Notes: generated by a model not told the origin, from the sequence alone. A stretch of 32,480 bases of DNA from Acidobacteriota bacterium (GCA_003140295.1 PLJR01000368.1:14159-46638), one strand, 5' to 3'; counted from the stretch's first letter, positions 17,108-26,306 are shown. Made by a program: numbers and translations.

Positions 17108-17968
17108 TCACTGCGCTTCGTGTTCCGCCGATTCAATGGCATTCACGTTGGAGAGTTCCAGACGTGCAGTTTCACCGGCGCGAATCGTAACCAGGCGATC
17201 CCAGCGCAGGCGAACGTCTCCCGCAAGTGCGGGTATATCGAGGGTGGTGATCCAATAAGTCCCTGGCGCGACGCCCGTAAACGCGCCATGGCCTTCCAGG
17301 TCGGACTCCGTGGTGGCTGCAAGATACCGCGTCTGCGCGATTTCGAGTGTGCGCCTATCGGCACGCCGCTGCTGCTCGACCCGTACTTTTGCCCATGCGC
17401 GTCCAGGATTTTTGTCGCCGAGTTCGGCGTCCAGGCCATCGAGCGTGTCCGAGTTCGCCGTGATGTAGTGGCGCATGGCCTGCTGATACTGTTCCTCGGC
17501 GTGCTGAAACTTGTCGGGATTCTTCTGCCGATCGCGTTCCTTTGAGGTCGGGGAGGGGACGCTGGCATTCAAGGAGGCGCCATTAATGTTTTTGTAGGCT
17601 TCCAGGAATTCCGGAACTGTCATCACGTCATCGGCTGTCAGGTTCTTGGTAAAGTCCTTGCCCGTCAAATCGAGAGTGCGGTGTTTCTTCAGCCAAGTCT
17701 TCAATTCCTTTGAAAGCTCCAGCGCATCGATGAAATGGTCCATGTCGGGCGGGGGGTCGTTGGACTCCACTTCGCTGCGTATGTCAGCAAGACTTTTGCT
17801 GAGCAAATAGAAAGACATCTGGCGCGCGGGCTCACCGCGACCGTCGGCAGGCGTGACGCGCGCACTGAATTCCAGCGTACCGTTCGCGGGCGTATGAGTG
17901 GCGAATTGGGGACCTGCAAAAAGTGCCAAACTGCACGACAGCGCGGAAAGAAGCCAAAAGGATCTCAT
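17108..17968 (-). CDS. Secreted protein of unknown function with C-terminal beta-sandwich
   Basis: A 286-residue protein whose family I do not recognise. Residues 1-19 form a signal peptide (MRSFWLLSALSCSLALFAG) with cleavage probably just after. Residues about 30-60 look like a beta-strand pair (TLEFSARVTP, MSFYLLS). The middle, about 55-215, is charged and helical (KSLADIRSEVESND, ELSKELKTWLKKH, and a Lys/Glu/Gln-rich stretch), with possible coiled-coil content. The end, about 215-275, reads like a carboxypeptidase-regulatory or Ig-like sandwich (GHGAFTGVAPGTYWITTLD, then VTIRAGETARLELSNVNA). No catalytic motif is visible. No ribosome site precedes the start. It follows the TonB gene on the same strand by 140 bases, so a link to the cell envelope is likely. 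Confidence 0.65.
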   Translation of the reverse strand: MRSFWLLSALSCSLALFAGPQFATHTPANGTLEFSARVTPADGRGEPARQMSFYLLSKSLADIRSEVESNDPPPDMDHFIDALELSKELKTWLKKHRTLDLTGKDFTKNLTADDVMTVPEFLEAYKNINGASLNASVPSPTSKERDRQKNPDKFQHAEEQYQQAMRHYITANSDTLDGLDAELGDKNPGRAWAKVRVEQQRRADRRTLEIAQTRYLAATTESDLEGHGAFTGVAPGTYWITTLDIPALAGDVRLRWDRLVTIRAGETARLELSNVNAIESAEHEAQ

Positions 17969-18108
17969 GCGGGCATCGTAGCAGAATCACTTCTCGCGGG
18001 GGGGAGGGTGACGACTTGGTGTTCGCGTCAGTCACCTGTGGGTTGGCACGAACGGCTCTCGGTGACAATCAAGTAATGGAAAACGGGAAAACAGGGCGAT
18101 CTACACAC

Positions 18109-19335
18109 TCACAGAAGGCGGAAAGTCACTTCGATAGGCGTAATGGTCGCCACTGGCGTGCCATTCGGCCCCAACGCCGGCTTGAACCGCCACGTGCGAA
18201 CTGCTTCAATGGCTTTCTCTTCCAGTCCCAGCCCCGGACCCTTAACAATTTCTATGTTCGTGGCGTGGCCGTCGGGCTGAATAACCACTTGCAGCACTAC
18301 AGTGCCTTGATACTTCGCTTTGCGCGCATCTTCGGAATACTGCGGTTCCGGGCAGTACAAGCAACTCGGGTAGCCAACGCCACCCGTTCCCGGACGGAAA
18401 GCGCCGCCTCCCGTTCCGCCGCCAGTACCCGGTCCCAGGCCGCCGCCACTTCCGCTGCCGATTCCGCCGCCTTCTCCCGTGCCGATGCCGCCACCTCCAC
18501 CGGGGCCGCCCGAAGCAGTCATCATCTTGGCCAGCGGGTCGCCGAAATTCGCGTCATTGGGGCTGGGAATCTTCAGCTCCGGCGGCCCCAGCAGGGTCGG
18601 CTCCGCGGGCAGCTTCGGTTCAAGGTTGCGCGGCACCGCCATCGGCGGCGTGATCTGCGTCATGCTCCAACGCGGAAGTTTTCCGCGCGTAGGAGGCGTG
18701 GGCAACCGCTCACCACCGCCGCCGCCTCCGCCGGCCTTGTCTTTGCCCGCGGGAAGTTTCGCCAGATAGGGGGAGATATCGTCGACCAACACCACCGGCT
18801 GTACCTTGAGCTGCGATTGCACGATCTTGCGCGCGAAGGGCACGATGATCAGAAGGGCCACCAGCGCATGCAACCCGATCGAAATTCCCTGCGCCAGGCT
18901 GAACTCTTTTCGCTTGTCCCATAGCGGCCGCACCGGCACCGGCTTGCTCGTAAGCTTCAGCGGGGGCAGCTTCGGCGGTGAAATCAAGTCGCGAAGGTTG
19001 TGCCAGAAAACAAGGTAACCGGGCTCCAGATCCACGACCATTCCGGCAGGTAAAGCGCCATCGGTGGCCGGACCTTTTCGGGGAGCGGGCCGGAAAAATG
19101 CCTTGAAGCTCTCGGAAAAACTAGTGTCGAGACCATCGTTGCGAAATACGTCTTGTTGCGCATTCCGCGGAAGCCGGACGGAGCGCTCCGTTAGAAAGTC
19201 TTTGAGGTTGGTCCAAAAGCTCGGTGGACGCAATTGGCGCCCAGGCGCAAAACGTGGTCCGGACTGCCCGGCAGGGAGTTGAACCGCGCCCGTTTGCGGG
19301 TCGCGAGCCGTCGGATTGATATTGAACGTCTGCAT
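18109..19335 (-). CDS. Energy transducer TonB with long cytoplasmic N-terminus
   Basis: A 408-residue protein linking the proton-motive force to TonB-dependent receptors. One transmembrane helix lies at about 147-167 (LAQGISIGLHALVALLIIVP). The 146 residues before it are cytoplasmic, far longer than in classical TonB, and contain a repeated motif (FWTNLKDFL at 40-48 and FWHNLRDLI at 110-118). The periplasmic part is Pro-rich at about 209-260 and strongly Gly-rich at about 277-321, and then has CLYC (325-328) just before the TonB C-terminal domain (PEPQYSEDARKAKYQGTVVLQVVI, then AIEAVRTWRFKPA). The Gly-rich stretch replaces part of the usual Pro/Lys spacer. ExbB and ExbD are not in the window. 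It is divergent from ileS, and a promoter is visible in the gap. Confidence 0.9.
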   Translation of the reverse strand: MQTFNINPTARDPQTGAVQLPAGQSGPRFAPGRQLRPPSFWTNLKDFLTERSVRLPRNAQQDVFRNDGLDTSFSESFKAFFRPAPRKGPATDGALPAGMVVDLEPGYLVFWHNLRDLISPPKLPPLKLTSKPVPVRPLWDKRKEFSLAQGISIGLHALVALLIIVPFARKIVQSQLKVQPVVLVDDISPYLAKLPAGKDKAGGGGGGGERLPTPPTRGKLPRWSMTQITPPMAVPRNLEPKLPAEPTLLGPPELKIPSPNDANFGDPLAKMMTASGGPGGGGGIGTGEGGGIGSGSGGGLGPGTGGGTGGGAFRPGTGGVGYPSCLYCPEPQYSEDARKAKYQGTVVLQVVIQPDGHATNIEIVKGPGLGLEEKAIEAVRTWRFKPALGPNGTPVATITPIEVTFRLL

Positions 19336-19445
19336 AAACTAAAGCCTTACAGGACGAGCGTACGCTCTTTTGGCCTCAGAAGCGTTAGATTCAGCCCCGT
19401 CTGAAAGGATGCCCGCTTTCGAAAAGCTGACTTGCTCGCAATTCC

Positions 19446-19474
19446 ATTGTACCATGTGACGTTTATTGTGAAAA
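19446..19474 (-). promoter_or_regulatory. Possible sigma-70 promoter of the TonB gene
   Basis: On the minus strand, TTTTCA (19474-19469) and TACAAT (19451-19446) are 17 bases apart; TACAAT matches five of six -10 positions and the -35 matches four of six. The predicted 5' UTR is about 100 nt. No equally good promoter for the divergent ileS gene was found in the same gap (19336-19628). Confidence 0.4.
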
Positions 19475-19628
19475 ACGCGTTTCGATTCGAGCAGGGACCG
19501 GAGCATCACCTGCAAAGAGCGTAAGCCCGCATCGATGCCGTTTAACGTGGATTTTACTCGATAGAACGCCCATGTTAAACCGCGGGCTGGCTTGAGTATT
19601 GCAGAATCGCACGGGAGTTCGTCCACGA

Positions 19629-22541
19629 ATGCCGAAAATTGTTGACCTGAAAGGTACCCTTAGTCTCCCTCGCACCTCCTTTCCGATGAAGGCGGGCCTG
19701 CCGCAAAATGAGCCGCGCATGCTTGCGCAGTGGGAGAGTGGGGGCCTGTATCAGCGTATTCAAGAAGCGCGCGCCGACGCGCCGAGCTACGTTTTGCATG
19801 ACGGCCCGCCTTATCCGACGGGCACGATTCATCTGGGCACGGCTCTGAACAAAATTCTCAAGGACATGGTCGTGAAATCCAAGTCCATGGCCGGTTTTCG
19901 CGCCCCCTACGTCCCGGGCTGGGATTGTCATGGTCTGCCCATCGAAACGCAAGTCGAGAAAGAGCTGGGCGGCAAAAAGGGCAGCGTCCCGCCGGTGGAG
20001 TTCCGCCGGATGTGCCGCGAATTCGCGCTGCGCTACGTAGATCAGCACCGCCGCGATTTCAAGCGCCTGGGAGTTTTGGGACGGTGGGACGATCCTTACC
20101 TGACCATGAGCAATAGCTACGAGGCCTGCATCGCGGAAACATTTCTTACCTTTCTCCAAAGCGGCTACATCTCGCGCGGCTTGAAGCCCGTCTATTGGTG
20201 CCTCCAAGACCGTACCGCTCTGGCCGAAGCGGAAGTCGAATATGAAGATCACACCAGCCCGTCGATCTGGGTTAAGTTCCCGCTGATCGATGGCCAATCG
20301 TCGAAGCTTGCAAACGCCTCGGCCGATAATGCAAATGATGCCAATTCGAATGTCGCCGCAGTCATCTGGACGACTACCCCATGGACCCTGCCACATAACC
20401 GCGCGCTGGCCTTCCATCCTGATTTCGACTACGTCGTGGCCGAAACGCCCGCAGGAGACTTATTGATTGCGACCGAGCGGCTGGCGGCGCTGCCTGAAGA
20501 ACTCGGAATCGCGGGTGCCCGCCTGCGCGGTCCGTGGAAGGGCCGCGATCTTGCCGGGCTCGAATTCCAGCATCCCTTCCTGGATCTGCGCGTTCCCGCC
20601 GTGCTAGCCGATTACGTGACCCTCGATCAAGGCACCGGAATCGTGCATACCGCGCCGGGCCACGGCCTGGAAGACTTCCAGACCGGGCAGAAATATGGGC
20701 TCGAGACCTATGCCCCGATTGACGACGCCGGGCGTTACGTCGAAGGACTCCCCGAATACAGGGGTAAAACGGTTTTTGAAGCGAATCCCATCGTTATCGC
20801 GCTGCTGCGCGAACGCGGCATGCTTCTCGCCGAAGGGAAACTGACGCACAGCTATCCCCACTGCTGGCGCTGCCATAACCCGGTGATTTTTCGCGCCACC
20901 GAGCAGTGGTTCATCAATTTGGACCGGCCGGGGGGTGGCCCGTCGGGAGGGGACGCCGGCGCCCTTCGACCGCGAGCGCTTGCAGCCATTGCCGAAGTGA
21001 AGTGGACGCCGGAATGGGGCGAGGAGCGCATCTATTCGATGGTCGCGACGCGCCCGGATTGGTGCATCTCGCGCCAGCGTGTGTGGGGCGTGCCCTTGGT
21101 GATTTTTTATTGCGACGAGTGCGGCCAAATGCTCGAAGACTTCGCCGCGCTGCGCCACGTGATCGGCTGGTTCCGGCGCGAAGGCGCCGACGCCTGGTAT
21201 CAGCATTCCGCGGAAGAATTGCTGCCTGCCGGAACGCGCTGCACCTGCGGCAAAGCGCGTTGGCGCAAGGAACGCGACATCCTCGACGTCTGGTTCGACT
21301 CGGGCTCCTCAAATCTTGCCGTGCTTGACCCGCCCGGAGCGAGCAAGGCCGATTTGCCTTGGCCTGCTGATATGTACCTGGAAGGTCCTGATCAGTACCG
21401 GGGCTGGTTCCACAGCTCGCTTCTGATCGGTGTGGCCGTGCGCGGCGCCGCTCCCTACAGGCAGGTTTTGACGCACGGCTGGACGCTCGACGAACACGGC
21501 CGGCCGATGTCGAAATCACTCGGCAACACCGTGCTTCCTTCGGAGATATGCGAAAAATGGGGCGCCGATTTGCTGCGGTTGTGGGTCGCCTCGCAGGATT
21601 ATCAGTCCGATGTGCGCATGTCGGACAACGTCATGACGCAGCTTTCCGAGGCTTACCGCAAAATCCGCAACACGTTTCGCTTCGCGCTCGGTAATCTTTT
21701 TGACTTCGATCCCGCCGCCGATGCCATTCCGGAAACCGATCTCGAGGAAATCGATCGCTGGATGCTGCAGCGAACCCGGCAACTGATTTTTGAAGCTGAG
21801 AACTTTTACCGGGCCTTCGATTTTCACCGCGTCTACCACGCGTTGCACGATTTTTGCGTGGTCGAGCTGAGCGCCTTTTATTTCGACATCCTCAAGGACC
21901 GCTTGTACACGTCCGCGCCAAAAAGCTGGGCGCGGCGTTCGGCGCAAACTGCCGTCTATCGCATCGCCAATGCCCTGGTGCGAATGCTGGCGCCCATTCT
22001 GGCATTCACCTCCGAGGAAATCTGGACGCACTTGCCGCATACCGCCGATGAACCTGATAGCGTGCACATCGCACTTTTCCCGCGCCCTGCAGAGTGCCGG
22101 GCGTTTCCTGACGAGGCGCTCGACGAGCGCTGGGCCCATCTGCGCGAGGTACGCACGGAAGTCCTGAAGGCCCTCGAGCAGGCGCGCGCCCAAAAGCGAA
22201 TCTCGGGCGCTCTGGAGGCGCGCGTGGTGCTTGCGGTCGAGGGCACCCTGGCGGAACTGCTGGAGCTATACGCCGCGTGGCTGCCCGCGCTCTTTATCGT
22301 TTCGCAGGTGGAGCTACGCCTGCCGGGTGCTGCCTGCGATCCGGAACCGGACGCCATCCGCTCGCAAACGCTGCCAGGGCTCAGCGTGGCGGTGCGCCGT
22401 GCTGACGGCACGAAGTGCGAACGCTGCTGGAATTACTCGATACGGGTGGGCGAGAGCGGCGACTACCCCTCGCTTTGCGAGCGCTGCGTCGCGGCCCTTC
22501 GTGAAATCGACCCGCCGGCAAATAGCGGCGCGAATTACTGA
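19629..22541 (+). CDS. ileS: Isoleucyl-tRNA synthetase
   Basis: A 970-residue class I aminoacyl-tRNA synthetase that charges tRNA-Ile. The ATG at 19629 has a GGGAG ribosome site about 11 bases upstream; a TTG ten codons earlier is rejected. The HIGH motif is HLGT at residues 68-71 within PYPTGTIHLG, followed by GWDCHGLPIE. The editing (CP1) domain includes IWTTTPWTLPHNRALAF. RPDWCISRQRVWG is present, and the KMSKS loop near residue 627 reads GRPMSKSLGN, with Pro in place of the first Lys. The C-terminal zinc site has two CERC pairs (about 930-933 and 950-953). There is a small Gly-rich insertion (PGGGPSGGDAG) around residue 435-445. The gene heads an operon: its TGA overlaps the ATG of lspA by one base. 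Confidence 0.97.
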   Translation: MPKIVDLKGTLSLPRTSFPMKAGLPQNEPRMLAQWESGGLYQRIQEARADAPSYVLHDGPPYPTGTIHLGTALNKILKDMVVKSKSMAGFRAPYVPGWDCHGLPIETQVEKELGGKKGSVPPVEFRRMCREFALRYVDQHRRDFKRLGVLGRWDDPYLTMSNSYEACIAETFLTFLQSGYISRGLKPVYWCLQDRTALAEAEVEYEDHTSPSIWVKFPLIDGQSSKLANASADNANDANSNVAAVIWTTTPWTLPHNRALAFHPDFDYVVAETPAGDLLIATERLAALPEELGIAGARLRGPWKGRDLAGLEFQHPFLDLRVPAVLADYVTLDQGTGIVHTAPGHGLEDFQTGQKYGLETYAPIDDAGRYVEGLPEYRGKTVFEANPIVIALLRERGMLLAEGKLTHSYPHCWRCHNPVIFRATEQWFINLDRPGGGPSGGDAGALRPRALAAIAEVKWTPEWGEERIYSMVATRPDWCISRQRVWGVPLVIFYCDECGQMLEDFAALRHVIGWFRREGADAWYQHSAEELLPAGTRCTCGKARWRKERDILDVWFDSGSSNLAVLDPPGASKADLPWPADMYLEGPDQYRGWFHSSLLIGVAVRGAAPYRQVLTHGWTLDEHGRPMSKSLGNTVLPSEICEKWGADLLRLWVASQDYQSDVRMSDNVMTQLSEAYRKIRNTFRFALGNLFDFDPAADAIPETDLEEIDRWMLQRTRQLIFEAENFYRAFDFHRVYHALHDFCVVELSAFYFDILKDRLYTSAPKSWARRSAQTAVYRIANALVRMLAPILAFTSEEIWTHLPHTADEPDSVHIALFPRPAECRAFPDEALDERWAHLREVRTEVLKALEQARAQKRISGALEARVVLAVEGTLAELLELYAAWLPALFIVSQVELRLPGAACDPEPDAIRSQTLPGLSVAVRRADGTKCERCWNYSIRVGESGDYPSLCERCVAALREIDPPANSGANY

Positions 22542-23059
22542 TGGTCGCGGCGCCGACCTCTGATTGGCGCGGACGCTGGCTGTGGCTAACGCTGACGCTG
22601 GCGATAGTAGCGGCCGACCGCGCCGTCAAATACGCGGTTGAACGCTACACCTCCGAGGGATTTCGGCGCGATCTGGTGCCGAACATCATCGTGCTGGTGC
22701 ACAATGTGAATTCCGGCATCGCCTTCGGATTATTTTCTGAATCCGCTTCCCGATGGATTTCGGTCCTGTTGATCGGAAGCTCCGCCGCCGTGATTGTTAT
22801 GCTGTTGTGGCTGTTGATCGCGGGCTGGGCGGGGGACACGTTGTGCCAGGCGGGCCTGGCCTTGATCGCCGGAGGAGCAGCAGGGAATTTGCTCGACCGG
22901 TTGCTGCATGGCGGCGTAACCGATTTTCTCGAGCTGCACGCCCGCTCCTTTATATGGCCCGCGTTCAATCTCGCCGACACGGCCATAACGGTGGGCGCAT
23001 TCCTGGTGATCCTCGATCTTGTGCACGGCGGCCAGCACGCCAGTCGCGAGCGCGTCTAG
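22541..23059 (+). CDS. lspA: Lipoprotein signal peptidase (signal peptidase II)
   Basis: A 172-residue inner-membrane aspartyl protease that removes signal peptides from prolipoproteins. Four hydrophobic helices are apparent at about 11-28, 70-96, 101-116 and 142-162. Conserved blocks are present: DRAVKYAVE early, HNVNSGIAFGLF, GGAAGNLLDRLLHGGVTDFLELH and FNLADTAITVG. By analogy with characterised LspA, the catalytic pair is D128 (in GGVTDF) and D146 (in FNLAD). The ileS-lspA order is the same as in many other bacteria. The start overlaps the ileS stop (TGATG), implying translational coupling. The length is normal. Confidence 0.96.
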   Translation: MVAAPTSDWRGRWLWLTLTLAIVAADRAVKYAVERYTSEGFRRDLVPNIIVLVHNVNSGIAFGLFSESASRWISVLLIGSSAAVIVMLLWLLIAGWAGDTLCQAGLALIAGGAAGNLLDRLLHGGVTDFLELHARSFIWPAFNLADTAITVGAFLVILDLVHGGQHASRERV

Positions 23060-23072
23060 AGCCGGGCGCCGA

Positions 23073-24098
23073 ATGCCAGAACGAATATCCGGTCAAGCCT
23101 TGCATTCCTCCTCAGGAACGCCACAGCGCGTAACCGTTTCCGTGGCCGACGCAGGGCGCCGCCTCGATCTGTACTTAGCGTCACGCCTTCCTGAGCTGAG
23201 CCGCACGCGCATCCAGGAATTGATCGACGAAGGACGCGTGCGCGTCGGCGACCTGCCGCCGAAACGTGCGCAGCGTATTGCCACCGGTGACGTAATCGAG
23301 ATCGAGATGGCCCCGCGCGCCGCGCTGGCGGCGTCACCCGAAGAAATTCCCATCGAGCTGCTGTACGAAGACGACGACCTGGTCGTGGTGAACAAGCCCG
23401 CAGGCATGGTCGTCCATGCCGGCGCGGGGGTATCCAGCGGGACTTTGGTGAACGCGCTCCTGTATCGCCTCGGAAAGTTGTCCGCGGAGGCTGGCATGGT
23501 CCGTCCCGGAATCGTGCATCGGCTGGATCGCGGAACCTCCGGTGTGCTCGTGGTGGCGCGTCATGATGTCGCGCATCGCGCCCTTGCGGAGCAATTTCGC
23601 GCCCGCACCGTGCACAAAACCTATATTGCGTTGTTGACCGGGCGCCTCGCGCGAGATGCTGGCACCATCGGTTTACCCATTGCGCGCGATCCCCGCCGCC
23701 GGACGCGTATGACCGCGCGGCTGCGTTCCGGCCGCGAGGCTCGGACCGATTGGCGTGTGTTGTTTCGCCTGGGGAACTTCACCCTGGTCGCCGCCGAGCC
23801 GCACACTGGACGCACCCACCAGATTCGCGCGCATTTCGCCGCAGCCGGCCATCCGCTCGTCGGTGACACTCTCTACGGCGCACCCGCACGCGCACACGCC
23901 GGTGGCATCTCGTTTGCGGCTCTCGGCCGCGTTTTCTTGCATGCCGCGAAACTGGGGTTTGCGCATCCGCATTCCGGTGTGCCCCTCGAAGTACGCGCTC
24001 CCCTCGCTAAGGAACTGCACGCCTATCTTTACGAACTTGCCGGCGCGCTGGGAATCGACCGGCGTCAGGTTGACGCGGCTCTGCGCGGGTACCTATAA
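23073..24098 (+). CDS. RluA/RluD-family rRNA pseudouridine synthase
   Basis: A 342-residue enzyme that isomerises uridine in RNA, probably 23S rRNA. The start at 23073 is 13 bases after lspA; an earlier in-frame ATG overlaps lspA and would add 18 residues. Residues about 18-78 are an S4 RNA-binding domain (RRLDLYLASRLPELSRTRIQELIDEG). The catalytic domain holds YEDDDLVVVNKPAGMVVH and GIVHRLDRGTSGVLVVAR, with D152 the nucleophile in HRLD, and later EPHTGRTHQIRAHFAAAGHPLVGD. S4 plus catalytic domain is the RluD-type layout, but the exact site modified cannot be read. The lspA-rluD adjacency is common across bacteria. The next gene starts eight bases downstream. Confidence 0.94.
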   Translation: MPERISGQALHSSSGTPQRVTVSVADAGRRLDLYLASRLPELSRTRIQELIDEGRVRVGDLPPKRAQRIATGDVIEIEMAPRAALAASPEEIPIELLYEDDDLVVVNKPAGMVVHAGAGVSSGTLVNALLYRLGKLSAEAGMVRPGIVHRLDRGTSGVLVVARHDVAHRALAEQFRARTVHKTYIALLTGRLARDAGTIGLPIARDPRRRTRMTARLRSGREARTDWRVLFRLGNFTLVAAEPHTGRTHQIRAHFAAAGHPLVGDTLYGAPARAHAGGISFAALGRVFLHAAKLGFAHPHSGVPLEVRAPLAKELHAYLYELAGALGIDRRQVDAALRGYL

Positions 24099-24106
24099 TC
24101 ACGGCA

Positions 24107-25198
24107 ATGCGCTTTCACCTGATTCCCGCCGTTCTGATAGTTTTATGTATTTCGTTGGTGCCTGGAGTTCCGGCCGACCGCGCGCAGTCTGCGCAGCCTG
24201 CTCCGCCGCCCGCAGCCCAAAACGCACCGCAAACTACGCCCGATCAGGGTGGCTCGATCCGCCAGAACGTCAACCTGGTGGACGTGCTGTTTACGGTGTT
24301 CAACCAGCGCAATAAAATTGTTTCCGATTTGGAGAAAGAGAACTTCAAGGTCTTCGACGACAATGTTCCGCAGGAGATACGCTTCTTCAACCGGCAGACC
24401 GATCTTCCCTTGCGCGTGGGACTGCTTCTCGACACCTCGAACAGCATTCGCGCCCGCCTGCAGTTCGAGCAGCAGGCGGCCACCGATTTTCTTTTCAACG
24501 TGATTCGCCGCGATAAGGATCAGGCATTTCTGATGAGCGTGGACGACAGCCCGGAGGTGATCCAGCCGTTCACGAATGACTTGCAGCACCTGCGCGACGT
24601 TGTGATGCGCCAGCGCGCTGGCGGAGGCACCGCGCTCTATGACGCGGTCTATCAGGGCTGCCAGGAACTGCTTCGTTCGCCGGCGCCCGTACCGCCGGCA
24701 GCCACGGTTCCCGATGTGCGCCGCGTCCTCGTGGTCATCAGTGACGGTGACGATAACCTAAGCCGCCATTCGCGCGGCGAAGCCCTCGACATGGCCCAGC
24801 GCGCCGGAATCGTCATTTACACCATCAGCACCAGCATCGACTGGATCGTTACCGACCAGGAAACCAATGCCGCCAAGAGTTTCGACCGCAAATACCAAAA
24901 AACAGGTGGCGACAGCGTTCTCCAGCAATTCTCCGTGGATAGCGGCGGACGCGCTTTCTTTCCTTACCACGTCGACGACTTAGCGCAATCGTTTCAGGAC
25001 ATCGGGGAGGAGTTGCGCAGCCAGTACTCGATCGCATACGTGCCCGCCGGCCGGTTGCCTGACCGCAAATTCCATTCGATTCGCATTGCAGTGGATACTA
25101 AAGGCCTGCAGGTTCACGCCCGCAAAGGCTATTACGCGGCGCCATCGGATACGCCTAACCCGGTTCCCGGGCCGCCACGTTCTGGCCCCACTTCATAA
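24107..25198 (+). CDS. Secreted VWFA-related protein (acidobacterial type), complete MIDAS
   Basis: A 363-residue exported protein. Residues 1-24 form a signal peptide, followed by a Gln/Pro/Ala-rich linker to about 48. Residues about 52-98 form the N-terminal strand module typical of this family (VNLVDVLFTVFNQRNKIVSD, then FKVFDDNVPQEIRFF). The VWA domain follows with an intact metal-ion-dependent adhesion site: DTSNS at 109-113, T175 in GGGTALYDA, and D213 in VISDGDDN. The C-terminus ends with QYSIAYVP and HARKGYYA, shared with the two neighbouring paralogues. The molecular role of the family is not established; ligand binding in the periplasm or at the surface is inferred. It lies eight bases after the pseudouridine synthase, so it is probably read with the ileS operon. 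The ribosome site is weak. Confidence 0.88.
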   Translation: MRFHLIPAVLIVLCISLVPGVPADRAQSAQPAPPPAAQNAPQTTPDQGGSIRQNVNLVDVLFTVFNQRNKIVSDLEKENFKVFDDNVPQEIRFFNRQTDLPLRVGLLLDTSNSIRARLQFEQQAATDFLFNVIRRDKDQAFLMSVDDSPEVIQPFTNDLQHLRDVVMRQRAGGGTALYDAVYQGCQELLRSPAPVPPAATVPDVRRVLVVISDGDDNLSRHSRGEALDMAQRAGIVIYTISTSIDWIVTDQETNAAKSFDRKYQKTGGDSVLQQFSVDSGGRAFFPYHVDDLAQSFQDIGEELRSQYSIAYVPAGRLPDRKFHSIRIAVDTKGLQVHARKGYYAAPSDTPNPVPGPPRSGPTS

Positions 25199-25284
25199 GC
25201 GATCGCTTGACGCTAAGCTAATGAACGGCACGCGCCGACTGTGGCGGAATCGTGCAATTGGCGCGACCTAAGCCGTTTGGGCCA

Positions 25285-26289
25285 CTAGCCTTTCGGGGCG
25301 TAATATCCGCGGCGCGTGAGAACATCGAGTTCTTTGCGGTTTGTCTCCACCTTTATCTTGCGGTAGCTGCCGTCTCGCGCCGGGTTCGTCGACGTATAGC
25401 CTATGGTGTACTGGCTGCGCAGCTCTTCGCTGATCTGATCGAATGCCTGCTCCAGGTTTTTTTCATTCCGGACCACAATCGTCCGGCCCCCAGTTTCGTC
25501 GGTAATCTTTCTGGCCACGCCTTCATTCACATTGAAGTGATATGGGTCCCCGATCAGCAGGATGTGCACCACCGTATCGGTGCGCTGCGCCACTTCAATG
25601 GCGTCTTGCACGCGCAACTGGCTGCCTTCGTCCTGGGCGTCGGTGAGTATGATCAGCGCCTTGCGCCCCGCTTCTCCCGCCAGCTTGTCATGGCACGCGA
25701 GGTAAACTGCGTCGTAAAAAACGGTCCCCGGTCCCTGTTGCGATAGGGGACCCTGGCCGCTGGGCGCATTGATGCGCGTGCGGCGGACGGCGCGGTCCAG
25801 CACGCCGATATCATCGGTAAAATCGGCGAGCAAATCGGTGTCCGTGTCAAAGCTGAAGACTGCCGTCAGATCGCCTTTGCGCATGATGCGAGACAAAAAG
25901 CGCGCCGCGGCCTCCTGTTCCGCTCCCAGCGTGTTTTGTTCGCTGCCACTGGTGTCGACCAGCAGCCCCAAGGTGACCGGCAGCTTGCTGTCCTTCGAGA
26001 AAAAGGAAATCTTCTGCGCGACCCCGTCTTCGCTGACATTGAAATCGCTCTGTTCCAGTGTGGAGATGATCTGCTTCGAATGCTTGTCGCGAACCGTGGC
26101 AAACAGGTTCACCAGGCTTACTTCGACGCGAATGGGCTGCTGCGATTGTTGTAATTGCGGTTGCGCACCCTGGGGATTTTGCGCCGCCTGAAGCGACGCA
26201 CTGGAACGAATTGCGGATGAACCTGCGGCCAGTATTATCGCGATGACGATGAATAGAATACAAACTGGCGTAAACCCGCGGTTTCGCAT
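25285..26289 (-). CDS. Secreted VWFA-related protein (acidobacterial type), complete MIDAS
   Basis: A 334-residue protein. The start at 26289 is chosen because a signal peptide begins there (hydrophobic about 8-22); the open frame continues 23 codons upstream without similarity to a leader. A Gln-rich linker (about 35-51) precedes the strand module VSLVNLFATVRDKHSKQI and FNVSEDGVAQKISFF. The VWA domain has an intact metal site: DTSGS at 112-116, Thr in GPGTVFYDAVY, and Asp in LTDAQDE. The C-terminus carries QYTIGYTSTNP and RRGYYAPKG. It is convergent with the first VWA gene and divergent from the third, so it is regulated separately. A hairpin lies just before the start codon. Confidence 0.88.
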   Translation of the reverse strand: MRNRGFTPVCILFIVIAIILAAGSSAIRSSASLQAAQNPQGAQPQLQQSQQPIRVEVSLVNLFATVRDKHSKQIISTLEQSDFNVSEDGVAQKISFFSKDSKLPVTLGLLVDTSGSEQNTLGAEQEAAARFLSRIMRKGDLTAVFSFDTDTDLLADFTDDIGVLDRAVRRTRINAPSGQGPLSQQGPGTVFYDAVYLACHDKLAGEAGRKALIILTDAQDEGSQLRVQDAIEVAQRTDTVVHILLIGDPYHFNVNEGVARKITDETGGRTIVVRNEKNLEQAFDQISEELRSQYTIGYTSTNPARDGSYRKIKVETNRKELDVLTRRGYYAPKG

Positions 26290-26306
26290 CGTATAATGGG
26301 CGTCGT

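Noticed and set aside
19336-19628. Leader of ileS considered as a T-box riboswitch
   Set aside because: I could not find a T-box consensus (TGGNACC-like) with a following terminator hairpin. T-box control of ileS is also mainly a Firmicutes and Actinobacteria feature.
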